Shown here in pieces: positions 6,435 through 11,981 of a stretch of 11,981 bases of DNA. This DNA is from an uncultured Clostridia bacterium (lineage in GTDB: Bacteria > Bacillota > Clostridia > TANB77 > CAG-508): NCBI GenBank assembly GCA_944393455.1, contig CALYAH010000075.1:1-11981 (forward strand), read 5' to 3'. The translations under genes and the position numbers were made by a program. Numbering within the stretch: the first letter of the stretch is position 1; each line of letters starts with the position of its first letter. Under the pieces are notes generated by a model. That model had not been told where the DNA came from and searched no databases. It worked only from the letters and a program-made list of their open reading frames with translations.

Positions 6435-6998
6435 TTACATATGAAATTTTCTAATTATAGCATCTTTTACATCTCTTGCACATAATAATAAAGTTAATAT
6501 CAAATTTACAGCTGAAATTCCGCTTGCAATAATACTAAGTACTTTATTTTCTACTACATTCTCAGTTATCAATATAACTGGTAACATACTAAATAAAACA
6601 ATAAGTAGTTGATAAATAGCATATTTTAAAAATTTTTTATGGCTTACTACTGTTAAAACTAACATTGTTATATTGGCAATTATAATTATAATAGGTATTG
6701 CTATGTTAATAGACCAACCTTTAAAATTTAATTTATAGTCTATAAACACTGTCAATAGTGAAATAGCAATAGTTTGCAATAAAACATGACCTGCTATATT
6801 AATATTCTTACGAATAGAGTAGAATAAAACTATCCAAGTATAAATAATTCCACTATTCGCCAGTGCTGCCCATGGTATACCAGGGGTTGTTAATTTGTTT
6901 ATAACTATTAGCAGAATTGCTACTACAATCGATATTAGCATAAATAATTTTAATAAAATATCACTTTTTTTACTATTTAATTTCTGAGGATATATCAT
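6435..6998 (-). CDS. DUF6320-like integral membrane protein, without the usual N-terminal zinc ribbon
   Basis: A 187-aa hydrophobic protein with six likely membrane helices, at about 13-36, 44-61, 66-86, 96-118, 125-147 and 152-173, and short basic ends. The sequence, from the Tyr-Pro near the start through the polar-flanked helices, resembles the membrane part of DUF6320 proteins. As I recall the family, those begin with a CxxC...CPLC zinc ribbon. No such ribbon is here, and a TAG directly precedes the ATG in frame, so the protein cannot be extended upstream. The gene overlaps the 3' end of the acyltransferase gene by 26 bp and has no clear ribosome binding site, so translation probably depends on coupling. 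DUF6320 genes often accompany alcohol-acetyltransferase-like genes, as here. Function unknown; the family call is moderate. Confidence 0.65.
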   Translation of the reverse strand: MIYPQKLNSKKSDILLKLFMLISIVVAILLIVINKLTTPGIPWAALANSGIIYTWIVLFYSIRKNINIAGHVLLQTIAISLLTVFIDYKLNFKGWSINIAIPIIIIIANITMLVLTVVSHKKFLKYAIYQLLIVLFSMLPVILITENVVENKVLSIIASGISAVNLILTLLLCARDVKDAIIRKFHM

Positions 6999-8268
6999 CT
7001 AAAACACCATTACTTTCTATATCAACATGAATTCCTTTATCTTTTAAGAATTCATAAAATCTTTTTTCAATTTTATTATCATTTAAAATTGATGTAAATG
7101 TAAATACCATTTTATTTTCAAATGTACAACTCGAACATTTTATTTTTTCTACTGATTCTGGTGCAATTAGCATTAAAAAATAATCAATATATCTTTGGTA
7201 TTTTCCTATTATACCAATCCTTCCAATATTTGAATATGTTGTTGTTGTATATTTTCTAATTTCAATATAACTTAATCTTACTAAAGTTTTCTTTAATTCC
7301 AGTGGTACAAGTTTTATAAATGGATTATTTCCCAACTTAACATTTGCAGACATTGTTTTAATTATTTCTTCTTCTGTTAACCTTTTTTTGAAATCGGATT
7401 TTACAAATTCTATTATTTTTTCAAATGTATCTAAATGTTCTTTGTTCATTTCTGCTATTAATGTAATATAAGAAAAGAAATTTGATATCGTTTTAGAAGG
7501 AAAATATTTTTTTAAATTAACTGGAATACAAACCTTAATTGGTTTTTTTCCATTATATTTTTTATAATTCTCTTCATAAATTGAATAAATCAGAACCGCT
7601 GTTAAATATTGTGTTATTGTTGCTTCATATTTTTTGCTTTCATTTTTTAAAGCCTTTAAATCAATAATTTCATGTATAGCTGATACAGCTCCTAATTTTA
7701 TCTTATTTCCCCTCAATAGATACGCTCTTTTAGAAGATGCATTTGACTTTGCTTTTTTGTCATAATTTTTCATATAACTATCTTCTGTATTATATTCTAT
7801 TTTCCTAGATTTTCTTTCTTCCTGAAAAACTTCTGGATACATTAATTCCAAATAATTATATATAATTTCTTTAAAAAACAATGTTCCACTATTTCCATCT
7901 GTCAAAGAGTGAAAAATATCTATATTGATTTTGTTTTCAAAATAAGTAACTTTAAATAGATAATTATTATTGGTTTTCGGATTAATATATTGACAAGGAT
8001 AATCTCTTTCTTTCTCTATAATTGGATCTTTAGGATTATATTCTAAATAGTACCAAAAAAATCCAGCTTTCATTCTTACCTTAAATGATTTATATTCTTC
8101 TAATGCACTAATAACAGCTCTCTCTAATACTTTTGGATTTACCTTTTCCTTTAATACAACAGATAATCTAAAAACAGTACTGTATTTTTTTCCTGTCGAT
8201 ATTGGAAAAATTTTAGCCGAATTATCTAACCTTCGCCAATATAACTTTTCTTCTTTATCTTTTTTCAT
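6973..8268 (-). CDS. Alcohol acetyltransferase-like / condensation-domain acyltransferase
   Basis: A 431-aa protein of the CoA-dependent acyltransferase (condensation-domain) fold, close to COG4908-type uncharacterised or alcohol acetyltransferases. The catalytic motif is HxxxDG at 120-125 (IFHSLTDGNSG); the usual first His of HHxxxDG is Phe here, which the family tolerates. The N-terminal L-Y-W-R-R-L-D-N (9-16) and the S-F-K-V-R-M stretch (61-66) are family-like. It is cytosolic, without signal peptide or membrane span. The ATG at 8268 has AAAGGA with 6 nt spacing. It sits 43 bp after the alpha/beta hydrolase stop, a gap mostly filled by a 32-bp repeat, and overlaps the DUF6320-like gene. 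The pairing with a hydrolase and a membrane protein suggests synthesis or remodelling of an ester, but the substrate is unknown. Confidence 0.78.
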   Translation of the reverse strand: MKKDKEEKLYWRRLDNSAKIFPISTGKKYSTVFRLSVVLKEKVNPKVLERAVISALEEYKSFKVRMKAGFFWYYLEYNPKDPIIEKERDYPCQYINPKTNNNYLFKVTYFENKINIDIFHSLTDGNSGTLFFKEIIYNYLELMYPEVFQEERKSRKIEYNTEDSYMKNYDKKAKSNASSKRAYLLRGNKIKLGAVSAIHEIIDLKALKNESKKYEATITQYLTAVLIYSIYEENYKKYNGKKPIKVCIPVNLKKYFPSKTISNFFSYITLIAEMNKEHLDTFEKIIEFVKSDFKKRLTEEEIIKTMSANVKLGNNPFIKLVPLELKKTLVRLSYIEIRKYTTTTYSNIGRIGIIGKYQRYIDYFLMLIAPESVEKIKCSSCTFENKMVFTFTSILNDNKIEKRFYEFLKDKGIHVDIESNGVLDDISSEIK

Positions 8269-8282
8269 TTAAAATCCTTTCT

Positions 8283-8314
8283 TGAGACAAAAGGGACAGA
8301 GCAAAATTGTCTCA
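8283..8314 (-). repeat. Dispersed element, copy 3: 32-bp core only, within an operon
   Basis: TGAGACA and TGTCTCA bound exactly 32 bp, as in the other cores, with the inner CTCTGTCCC conserved. The two upstream GACA motifs are absent because that side is hydrolase coding sequence. The element's terminal TGA is the stop codon of the hydrolase gene, and its other end lies just before the ribosome binding site of the acyltransferase gene. Confidence 0.87.
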
Positions 8315-9199
8315 CTTTAGCACAATCTCTAGTAAATCATTATAAGCTTGCTCTACCACTTCGCTACTAGTATTACTATTATTAATTAACCATATATGTT
8401 CAGCATTTTCATATTCTTTTACTTCAATATTCACATTAACTTTTTTTGCTTTTTCTTGTAACACATAAACATCTGGATTTAATATATCATTTGTTCCCGT
8501 AAATATAGTTACATTTTTTAATTTTGATAAATCTCCATCAATAGGATTTACTAAATAACTATTAATTCCATCTTCTCCAGCATATGCAATGCCAGCTAGT
8601 TTTAGTGTTTCTTTATTTAGCTTTTTATCCATTTTTTGTACTTCTTCAATTTCTGGATTAGTTAATCTTACATCTAACCAAGGTGAAATTAGGATTGTTT
8701 TTTCTGGAATTACTACATTTTCTTTTGCTACTTTTTCTATAAGTGCTAATCCTAATCCTCCTCCTGCTGAGTCTCCCATTACTATTAAATTCTTACTATC
8801 TACCTTTTCTACAATTTCTCGATATAATGGATCTACCATTTCAAATACATCTTCATAATTGTGTTTTGGAGTTAATGGATAGTCAGGTAAAATAACAGTA
8901 GCCCCTGTATCTAAAACTAATTTTTCTATAAAATCCCAATGTTCATTTGTAGCCTCTGCTACATAAGAACCACCATGAAAATATAATATTTTTAAGTCAC
9001 TTTGTGCTTCATCTTTATGTGTTGCAATAAATACCTTTCGTCCTTTATATTGCTTTACTTCTATATTAACTTCTGCCTCTATTACCTTTGGTTCCTGTGT
9101 TTCTATGTCTACTAATGTATAATAAGAAAATATAATTAATATCATCAGTAACAGTATTATTAGTATTTTTACGCTTATTTCTAGTACTTTCTTTTTCAT
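8312..9199 (-). CDS. Membrane-anchored alpha/beta hydrolase (hormone-sensitive-lipase-like esterase)
   Basis: A 295-aa esterase/lipase of the alpha/beta hydrolase-3 (HSL) group. It has a basic start, one hydrophobic segment at about 8-28 without a lipobox cysteine (signal anchor), then an extracytoplasmic domain. The oxyanion motif HGGS is at 75-78, the nucleophile Ser144 lies in GDSAGG (142-147), and the triad is completed by Asp238 (GTNDIL) and His268 (AEHIW). It probably hydrolyses short acyl esters outside the membrane; the substrate is not predictable. The ATG at 9199 has AAAAGGAAG upstream and a likely promoter at 9226-9254. The TGA stop lies within repeat copy 3. It is first gene of a probable operon with the acyltransferase and the DUF6320-like protein. 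Class secure, substrate unknown. Confidence 0.88.
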   Translation of the reverse strand: MKKKVLEISVKILIILLLMILIIFSYYTLVDIETQEPKVIEAEVNIEVKQYKGRKVFIATHKDEAQSDLKILYFHGGSYVAEATNEHWDFIEKLVLDTGATVILPDYPLTPKHNYEDVFEMVDPLYREIVEKVDSKNLIVMGDSAGGGLGLALIEKVAKENVVIPEKTILISPWLDVRLTNPEIEEVQKMDKKLNKETLKLAGIAYAGEDGINSYLVNPIDGDLSKLKNVTIFTGTNDILNPDVYVLQEKAKKVNVNIEVKEYENAEHIWLINNSNTSSEVVEQAYNDLLEIVLK

Positions 9200-9225
9200 T
9201 GCTTTCTTCCTTTTTGTTTTTTGTT

Positions 9226-9254
9226 ATTTTATCATATGGGTGTAAAAAACTCAA
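9226..9254 (-). promoter_or_regulatory. Probable promoter of the hydrolase/acyltransferase/DUF6320 operon
   Basis: The minus strand has TGATAAAAT (extended -10, TAAAAT at 9226-9231) and TTGAGT (9249-9254) 17 bp upstream. The -35 box falls in the degenerate outer end of repeat copy 4, so the repeat has apparently contributed part of the promoter. Confidence 0.55.
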
Positions 9255-9300
9255 GAAGGGACAGAGCAAATCTGTCTCATTAATCTGTCGAAAAATGTCA
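9248..9300 (-). repeat. Dispersed 53-bp phased-GACA element, copy 4 (left half of an inverted pair)
   Basis: Read on the minus strand: TGACA (9296-9300), CGACA (9286-9290), then the core from TGAGACA (9273-9279) onward. The spacing equals the other full copies. The last ~10 bases of the core have decayed (CTTGAG instead of TGTCTCA). It faces copy 5 in opposite orientation. Confidence 0.88.
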
Positions 9301-9323
9301 AAATGCAAAATAAAATATAACAT

Positions 9324-9376
9324 CGACAATAACTGACAAAAAAATGAGACAGATTTGCTCTGTCCCTTTTGTCTCA
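9324..9376 (+). repeat. Dispersed 53-bp phased-GACA element, copy 5 (right half of an inverted pair; 3' end of dnaJ)
   Basis: CGACA (9324-9328), TGACA (9334-9338), then an intact consensus core (9345-9376). The terminal TGTCTCA read on the minus strand gives the TGA stop of dnaJ. It is inverted relative to copy 4: 24 bp at 9258-9281 and 9343-9366 are perfect inverted repeats around an AT-rich centre. Confidence 0.9.
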
Positions 9377-10537
9377 CCCAAACAACCCACGTTTTTTTAC
9401 TGGAGGTTGTTCATTCATTGTTTTAGCAAGTTGCACTAATAATTCTCTTTGTTCTTTTGTTAACTTCTTTGGCGTTTGTACTGTTACTGTAAAAATAAAG
9501 TCTCCTATGCTACTTGAATTAATTGATTTAAATCCTTTATTTCTAATTGTAAATTTTGTTCCTGTTTGTGTAGCTTCTGGAATTTTATATTTTTCCTTTG
9601 TTCCATCTACCATAGGAATTTCTAGCTCTGCACCTAAAGAAGCCTGTGTTATTGTTATTGGAATATCACATAACACATTATTTCCTTTTCTTGTAAAAAT
9701 ATTATGTTTTTTTATTTTAACAGTAATGTATAAATCTCCATTTGGTCCACCTTTTTCTCCTGGATCACCTTCGCCTCTTAATACCACTGTTTGATTATCA
9801 TCAATACCTGCTGGTATACGCACTTTTATTTTTGGTTGCTTTCTTACTGTTCCTTTTCCTCTACAATTATCACATGGTTCTTTTATTATTTCTCCTGTTC
9901 CATGACACTCTGGACATGTTCTTGTTGTTTGTACTTGACCTAAAATCGTATTTTGCACTTGTCTTATTTGTCCTGTACCTTTACAACTTGGACATTTAAT
10001 TGGATTAGTTCCTGGTTTTGCTCCTGTTCCATTACAGTTATTACATTTTTCATTTCTTGTTATTATAATTTCTTTATCTACTCCTAAAAATGCTTCTTCA
10101 AAAGTTATATCCATATGCAAATTTAAATCTGCACCCTTTCTTGGTCCATTTTGTCTTGTTTTTGATTGTCTACCAAAACCACCTGTGAAAAATGATGAAA
10201 AGATATCTCCTAAATCTCCAAAGTCTCCAAACCCATCAAATCCTGAACCATTATATGAATAATATCCACCTTGACCGCCAAAAGGTCCTGAACCTCCACC
10301 AAATCCTTGTGGTCCATCTGGTCCAAATTGGTCATACATTCTTCTTTTTTGAGGATCAGATAATGTCTCATATGCTTCATTTACTTCTTTAAATTTTGCC
10401 TCTGCTTCTGCTTTATTATCTGGGTTTGCATCTGGGTGATATTTTTTAGCCATTTTTCTATATGCTTTTTTTAATTCATCATCTGTTGCATTTTTATTAA
10501 CTCCTAAAACTTCATAATAGTCTCTTTTTCCTGCCAT
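9374..10537 (-). CDS. dnaJ: Chaperone protein DnaJ (type I Hsp40)
   Basis: The Hsp40 co-chaperone that delivers unfolded proteins to DnaK and stimulates its ATPase. It is a full-length type I protein of 387 aa: J domain 5-70 with HPD at 34-36, Gly/Phe-rich region about 71-122, four CxxCxGxG zinc motifs starting at about C165, C182, C208 and C222, and the C-terminal substrate-binding domains to about 370. The ATG at 10537 has a GTAGGAGG ribosome binding site. The C-terminus is short, ending R-G-L-F-G, because the stop codon TGA is the terminal trinucleotide of repeat copy 5; a few residues may have been lost. It follows dnaK in the usual order, separated by a 65-bp palindrome that could adjust DnaJ output relative to DnaK. 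Very secure. Confidence 0.97.
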   Translation of the reverse strand: MAGKRDYYEVLGVNKNATDDELKKAYRKMAKKYHPDANPDNKAEAEAKFKEVNEAYETLSDPQKRRMYDQFGPDGPQGFGGGSGPFGGQGGYYSYNGSGFDGFGDFGDLGDIFSSFFTGGFGRQSKTRQNGPRKGADLNLHMDITFEEAFLGVDKEIIITRNEKCNNCNGTGAKPGTNPIKCPSCKGTGQIRQVQNTILGQVQTTRTCPECHGTGEIIKEPCDNCRGKGTVRKQPKIKVRIPAGIDDNQTVVLRGEGDPGEKGGPNGDLYITVKIKKHNIFTRKGNNVLCDIPITITQASLGAELEIPMVDGTKEKYKIPEATQTGTKFTIRNKGFKSINSSSIGDFIFTVTVQTPKKLTKEQRELLVQLAKTMNEQPPVKKRGLFG

Positions 10538-10551
10538 TTTTTCCTCCTACA

Positions 10552-10616
10552 GGGATTTAGGGACGTTCCTTAAAATCCCTCTTTTGGGGGATTTTAAGGA
10601 ACGTCCCCTAAATCCC
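10552..10616. repeat. 65-bp near-perfect palindrome between dnaK and dnaJ (REP-like, second family)
   Basis: The left arm reads GGGATTTAGGGACGTTCC and on to TTAAAATCCC; the right arm is its reverse complement apart from one extra base (GGGGAC for GGGAC) and the loop edge. The stem is about 28 bp with a short TTTTG loop. It fills most of the 81-bp gap: 2 bp after the dnaK stop and just before the dnaJ ribosome binding site. No U-tract follows on the minus strand, so it is not an ordinary terminator. The GGGAC word is shared with the other repeat family. Possible roles are RNA stabilisation, processing, or a REP/MITE relic. Confidence 0.88.
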
Positions 10617-10618
10617 TT

Positions 10619-11503
10619 TTATTTATCATCTTCTACTTTATAGTCTGCATCATATACATTTCCGTCATTATTATTTGTTTCTGTTTCAGCTTGGGCATTT
10701 GCTGCATTTGGGTCTGCTCCTGCTGCTCCATTTGGATTTGCATTTTTATATAATTGTTCTGACATTTCATAAAATACTTTTGTAAGCTTTTCTGTAGCTT
10801 CCTTTATTTTGTCTGTTTCGTTTGTTTCTAGTGCTTTTTTAGTATTTTCAATTTCTGTCTCTACTTTTGATTTTTCTTCACTACTTATTTTATCTCCTAA
10901 ATCTGTTAGAGTTTTTTCACTGTTATATATTAAACTTTCAGCATTATTTCTTACTTCTATTTCTTCTTTCTTTTTCTTATCTTCTGCTGCATGTGCTTCT
11001 GCATCTTTTACTGCTTTATCTATATCTTCTTCTGTTAAGTTTGTAGATGCTGTTATAGATACATTTTGCTCATTTCCTGTTGCCATATCTTTTGCAGATA
11101 CATGTACAATTCCATTTGCATCAATGTCAAATGTTACTTCTATTTGTGGTACTCCTCTTGGTGCTGCTGGTATTCCTGTTAGTTGGAATCTTCCTAATGT
11201 TTTATTATATGCTGCCATTTCTCTTTCACCTTGTAGTACATGTACTTCTACTGATGTTTGACCATCTGCTGCTGTTGAGAATATTTGTGATTTTTTAGTT
11301 GGTATTGTTGTATTTCTTTCTATTAATTTTGTAAATACTCCTCCATATGTCTCAATTCCTAATGATAATGGTGTTACATCTAATAATACTAAATCTTTTA
11401 CATCTCCTGAAAGAACTCCTCCTTGAATAGCTGCTCCTATAGCAACACATTCATCTGGGTTAATTCCTTTGTCTGGTTCTTTTCCTGTTATTTCTTTAAC
11501 CAT
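10619..11503 (-). CDS. dnaK: DnaK C-terminal fragment: linker and substrate-binding domain, possibly reinitiated
   Basis: This 294-residue open frame begins at the ATG that directly abuts the premature TAA (TAAATG). Its first ~40 residues are the end of the ATPase domain (NPDECVAIGAAIQGGV). They are followed by the conserved linker DLVLLDVTPLSLG (about 37-49), the beta-sandwich peptide-binding domain (to about 155), the helical lid (to about 255) and a low-complexity Asn/Ala/Glu tail ending DADYKVEDDK. No good ribosome binding site precedes the ATG, so production would rely on termination-reinitiation at the abutting stop. The domain content is certain; separate expression is speculative. Confidence 0.7.
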   Translation of the reverse strand: MVKEITGKEPDKGINPDECVAIGAAIQGGVLSGDVKDLVLLDVTPLSLGIETYGGVFTKLIERNTTIPTKKSQIFSTAADGQTSVEVHVLQGEREMAAYNKTLGRFQLTGIPAAPRGVPQIEVTFDIDANGIVHVSAKDMATGNEQNVSITASTNLTEEDIDKAVKDAEAHAAEDKKKKEEIEVRNNAESLIYNSEKTLTDLGDKISSEEKSKVETEIENTKKALETNETDKIKEATEKLTKVFYEMSEQLYKNANPNGAAGADPNAANAQAETETNNNDGNVYDADYKVEDDK

Positions 11504-11981
11504 TTATTGTACTGCTGGTACTCTTGTAGATCCACCTACTAATAGTACTTTATGAATATCATTTGCTGATAATCCTGCATCTTTTAATGCTTGATTAACA
11601 GGTCCTGCTGTTCCTTCTACTAAATCATGTATTAATTCTTCAAATTTAGCTCTTGTTAAAGTAATGTCTAGGTGTTTTGGTCCTGTACTATCTGCTGTGA
11701 TAAATGGTAAATTGATTTGTGTTTGTTGTACACCTGATAATTCAATTTTTGCTTTTTCTGCAGCTTCTTTTAATCTTTGCATTGCCATTTTATCTGTTTT
11801 TAAATCTATTCCATTTGATTTTTTAAATTCTGAAACAAGATAATCAATTATAGCGTTATCAAAATCATCTCCACCTAAATGTGTATTTCCACTTGTTGCT
11901 AAAACTTCAAATACTCCATCACCAATATCTAGTATTGATACATCAAATGTACCTCCACCTAAGTCATATATTAAGATTTTT
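11504..11981 (-). CDS. dnaK: DnaK N-terminal fragment: rest of the ATPase domain up to the premature stop (partial)
   Basis: The window shows the last 158 residues of this fragment, entering at K-I-L-I-Y-D; its start lies beyond 11981. It contains the phosphate-2 loop DLGGGTFD, HLGGDDFDN, the MAMQRLKEAAEKAKIELS helix and VLLVGGSTRVPAVQ, all of the DnaK nucleotide-binding domain. It ends in CAA-TAA. A product ending here would lack the last part of the ATPase domain, the linker and the substrate-binding domain, and is not expected to be a working chaperone. The ATG at 11788 is an ordinary internal methionine, not a start. Confidence 0.8.
   Translation of the reverse strand, partial: KILIYDLGGGTFDVSILDIGDGVFEVLATSGNTHLGGDDFDNAIIDYLVSEFKKSNGIDLKTDKMAMQRLKEAAEKAKIELSGVQQTQINLPFITADSTGPKHLDITLTRAKFEELIHDLVEGTAGPVNQALKDAGLSANDIHKVLLVGGSTRVPAVQ

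Larger units (their letters stand above)
10619..11981 (-). pseudogene. dnaK: dnaK (Hsp70 chaperone), 5' end outside window, interrupted by an in-frame TAA
   Basis: DnaK is the ATP-dependent Hsp70 working with DnaJ and GrpE. The frame is colinear with Bacillus-type DnaK on both sides of a single stop codon at 11504-11506. Upstream it reads from KILIYDLGGGTFDVSI (about residue 190 of a normal protein) to VLLVGGSTRVPAVQ. Downstream it continues MVKEITGKEPDKGINPDE and onward to the YDADYKVEDDK tail. The expected codon at the stop is GAA or AAA (Glu/Lys), so one base change to TAA explains it. There is no frameshift, deletion or other decay. The stop falls in the second half of the nucleotide-binding domain, before the interdomain linker. 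A full-length protein cannot be made without read-through. It is a recent pseudogene, a sequence or assembly error, or a gene expressed in two parts; I favour the first two. Confidence 0.85.

Noticed and set aside
8283..9376. CRISPR array
   Set aside because: The copies are far apart, occur in both orientations and have no regular spacers; there are no cas genes.
9066..9377. Minus-strand ORF of 103 codons overlapping the start of the hydrolase gene
   Set aside because: It is made mostly of the inverted repeat pair (the N-E-T-D-L-L-C-P translation) plus the hydrolase 5' end in another frame, and has no ribosome binding site or family resemblance.
10552..10616. Rho-independent terminator between dnaK and dnaJ
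   Set aside because: The stem is long enough, but no U-tract follows on the minus strand and the dnaJ ribosome binding site comes at once. It fits an intergenic repeat better.
11504..11506. Reassignment of TAA to a sense codon
   Set aside because: Other genes here end in TAA at the expected length (the Asp23 protein, AIM24, dnaK's own end), so TAA is a normal stop.

Overview
The window is AT-rich, densely packed DNA from a low-GC Gram-positive bacterium, most likely an uncultured member of the Clostridia. The evidence is inferential: AGGAGG-type ribosome binding sites, consensus sigma-A promoters, a Bacillus/Clostridium-type DnaK and DnaJ, an A-type flavodiiron protein, an Asp23-domain protein and an alcohol-acetyltransferase-like/DUF6320 pair. 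All three standard stop codons are used, so the code is the ordinary bacterial one. There is no rRNA, tRNA, CRISPR array or intact transposase.

Layout, with all genes on the minus strand except one. From the right edge: the 3' part of dnaK, then dnaJ. Next is a three-gene group of a membrane-anchored alpha/beta hydrolase, an alcohol-acetyltransferase-like acyltransferase and a DUF6320-like membrane protein. It is followed by a flavodiiron protein (O2/NO detoxification), a 67-aa unknown protein and rlmN. A single plus-strand gene of the AIM24 family sits in the middle and faces rlmN across a 13-bp-stem terminator. The left part is an operon of a P-loop/Asp23 protein, cytidylate kinase and 1-acyl-glycerol-3-phosphate acyltransferase (plsC), then typA/bipA with its own consensus promoter and a roughly 100-nt leader, cut by the window edge.

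The most notable feature is a small repeat family. Four full 53-bp copies and one 32-bp copy share three GACA motifs phased at 10-11 bp, leading into an imperfectly palindromic 32-bp core with TGAGACA at one end and TGTCTCA at the other. Copies lie at the 3' ends of cmk, rlmN, the hydrolase gene and dnaJ and supply their last codons or stop codons. In cmk the element is crossed in a frame without a stop, which joins Cmk in frame to PlsC although plsC keeps its own strong ribosome binding site and a TTG start. A second, unrelated 65-bp palindrome fills most of the dnaK-dnaJ gap. Both repeats contain GGGAC and look like REP/BIME-type intergenic elements.

The second notable feature is dnaK. An otherwise perfectly conserved reading frame carries a TAA within the ATPase domain, immediately followed by ATG. 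This is a recent nonsense mutation, a sequence error, or a split gene expressed by reinitiation.
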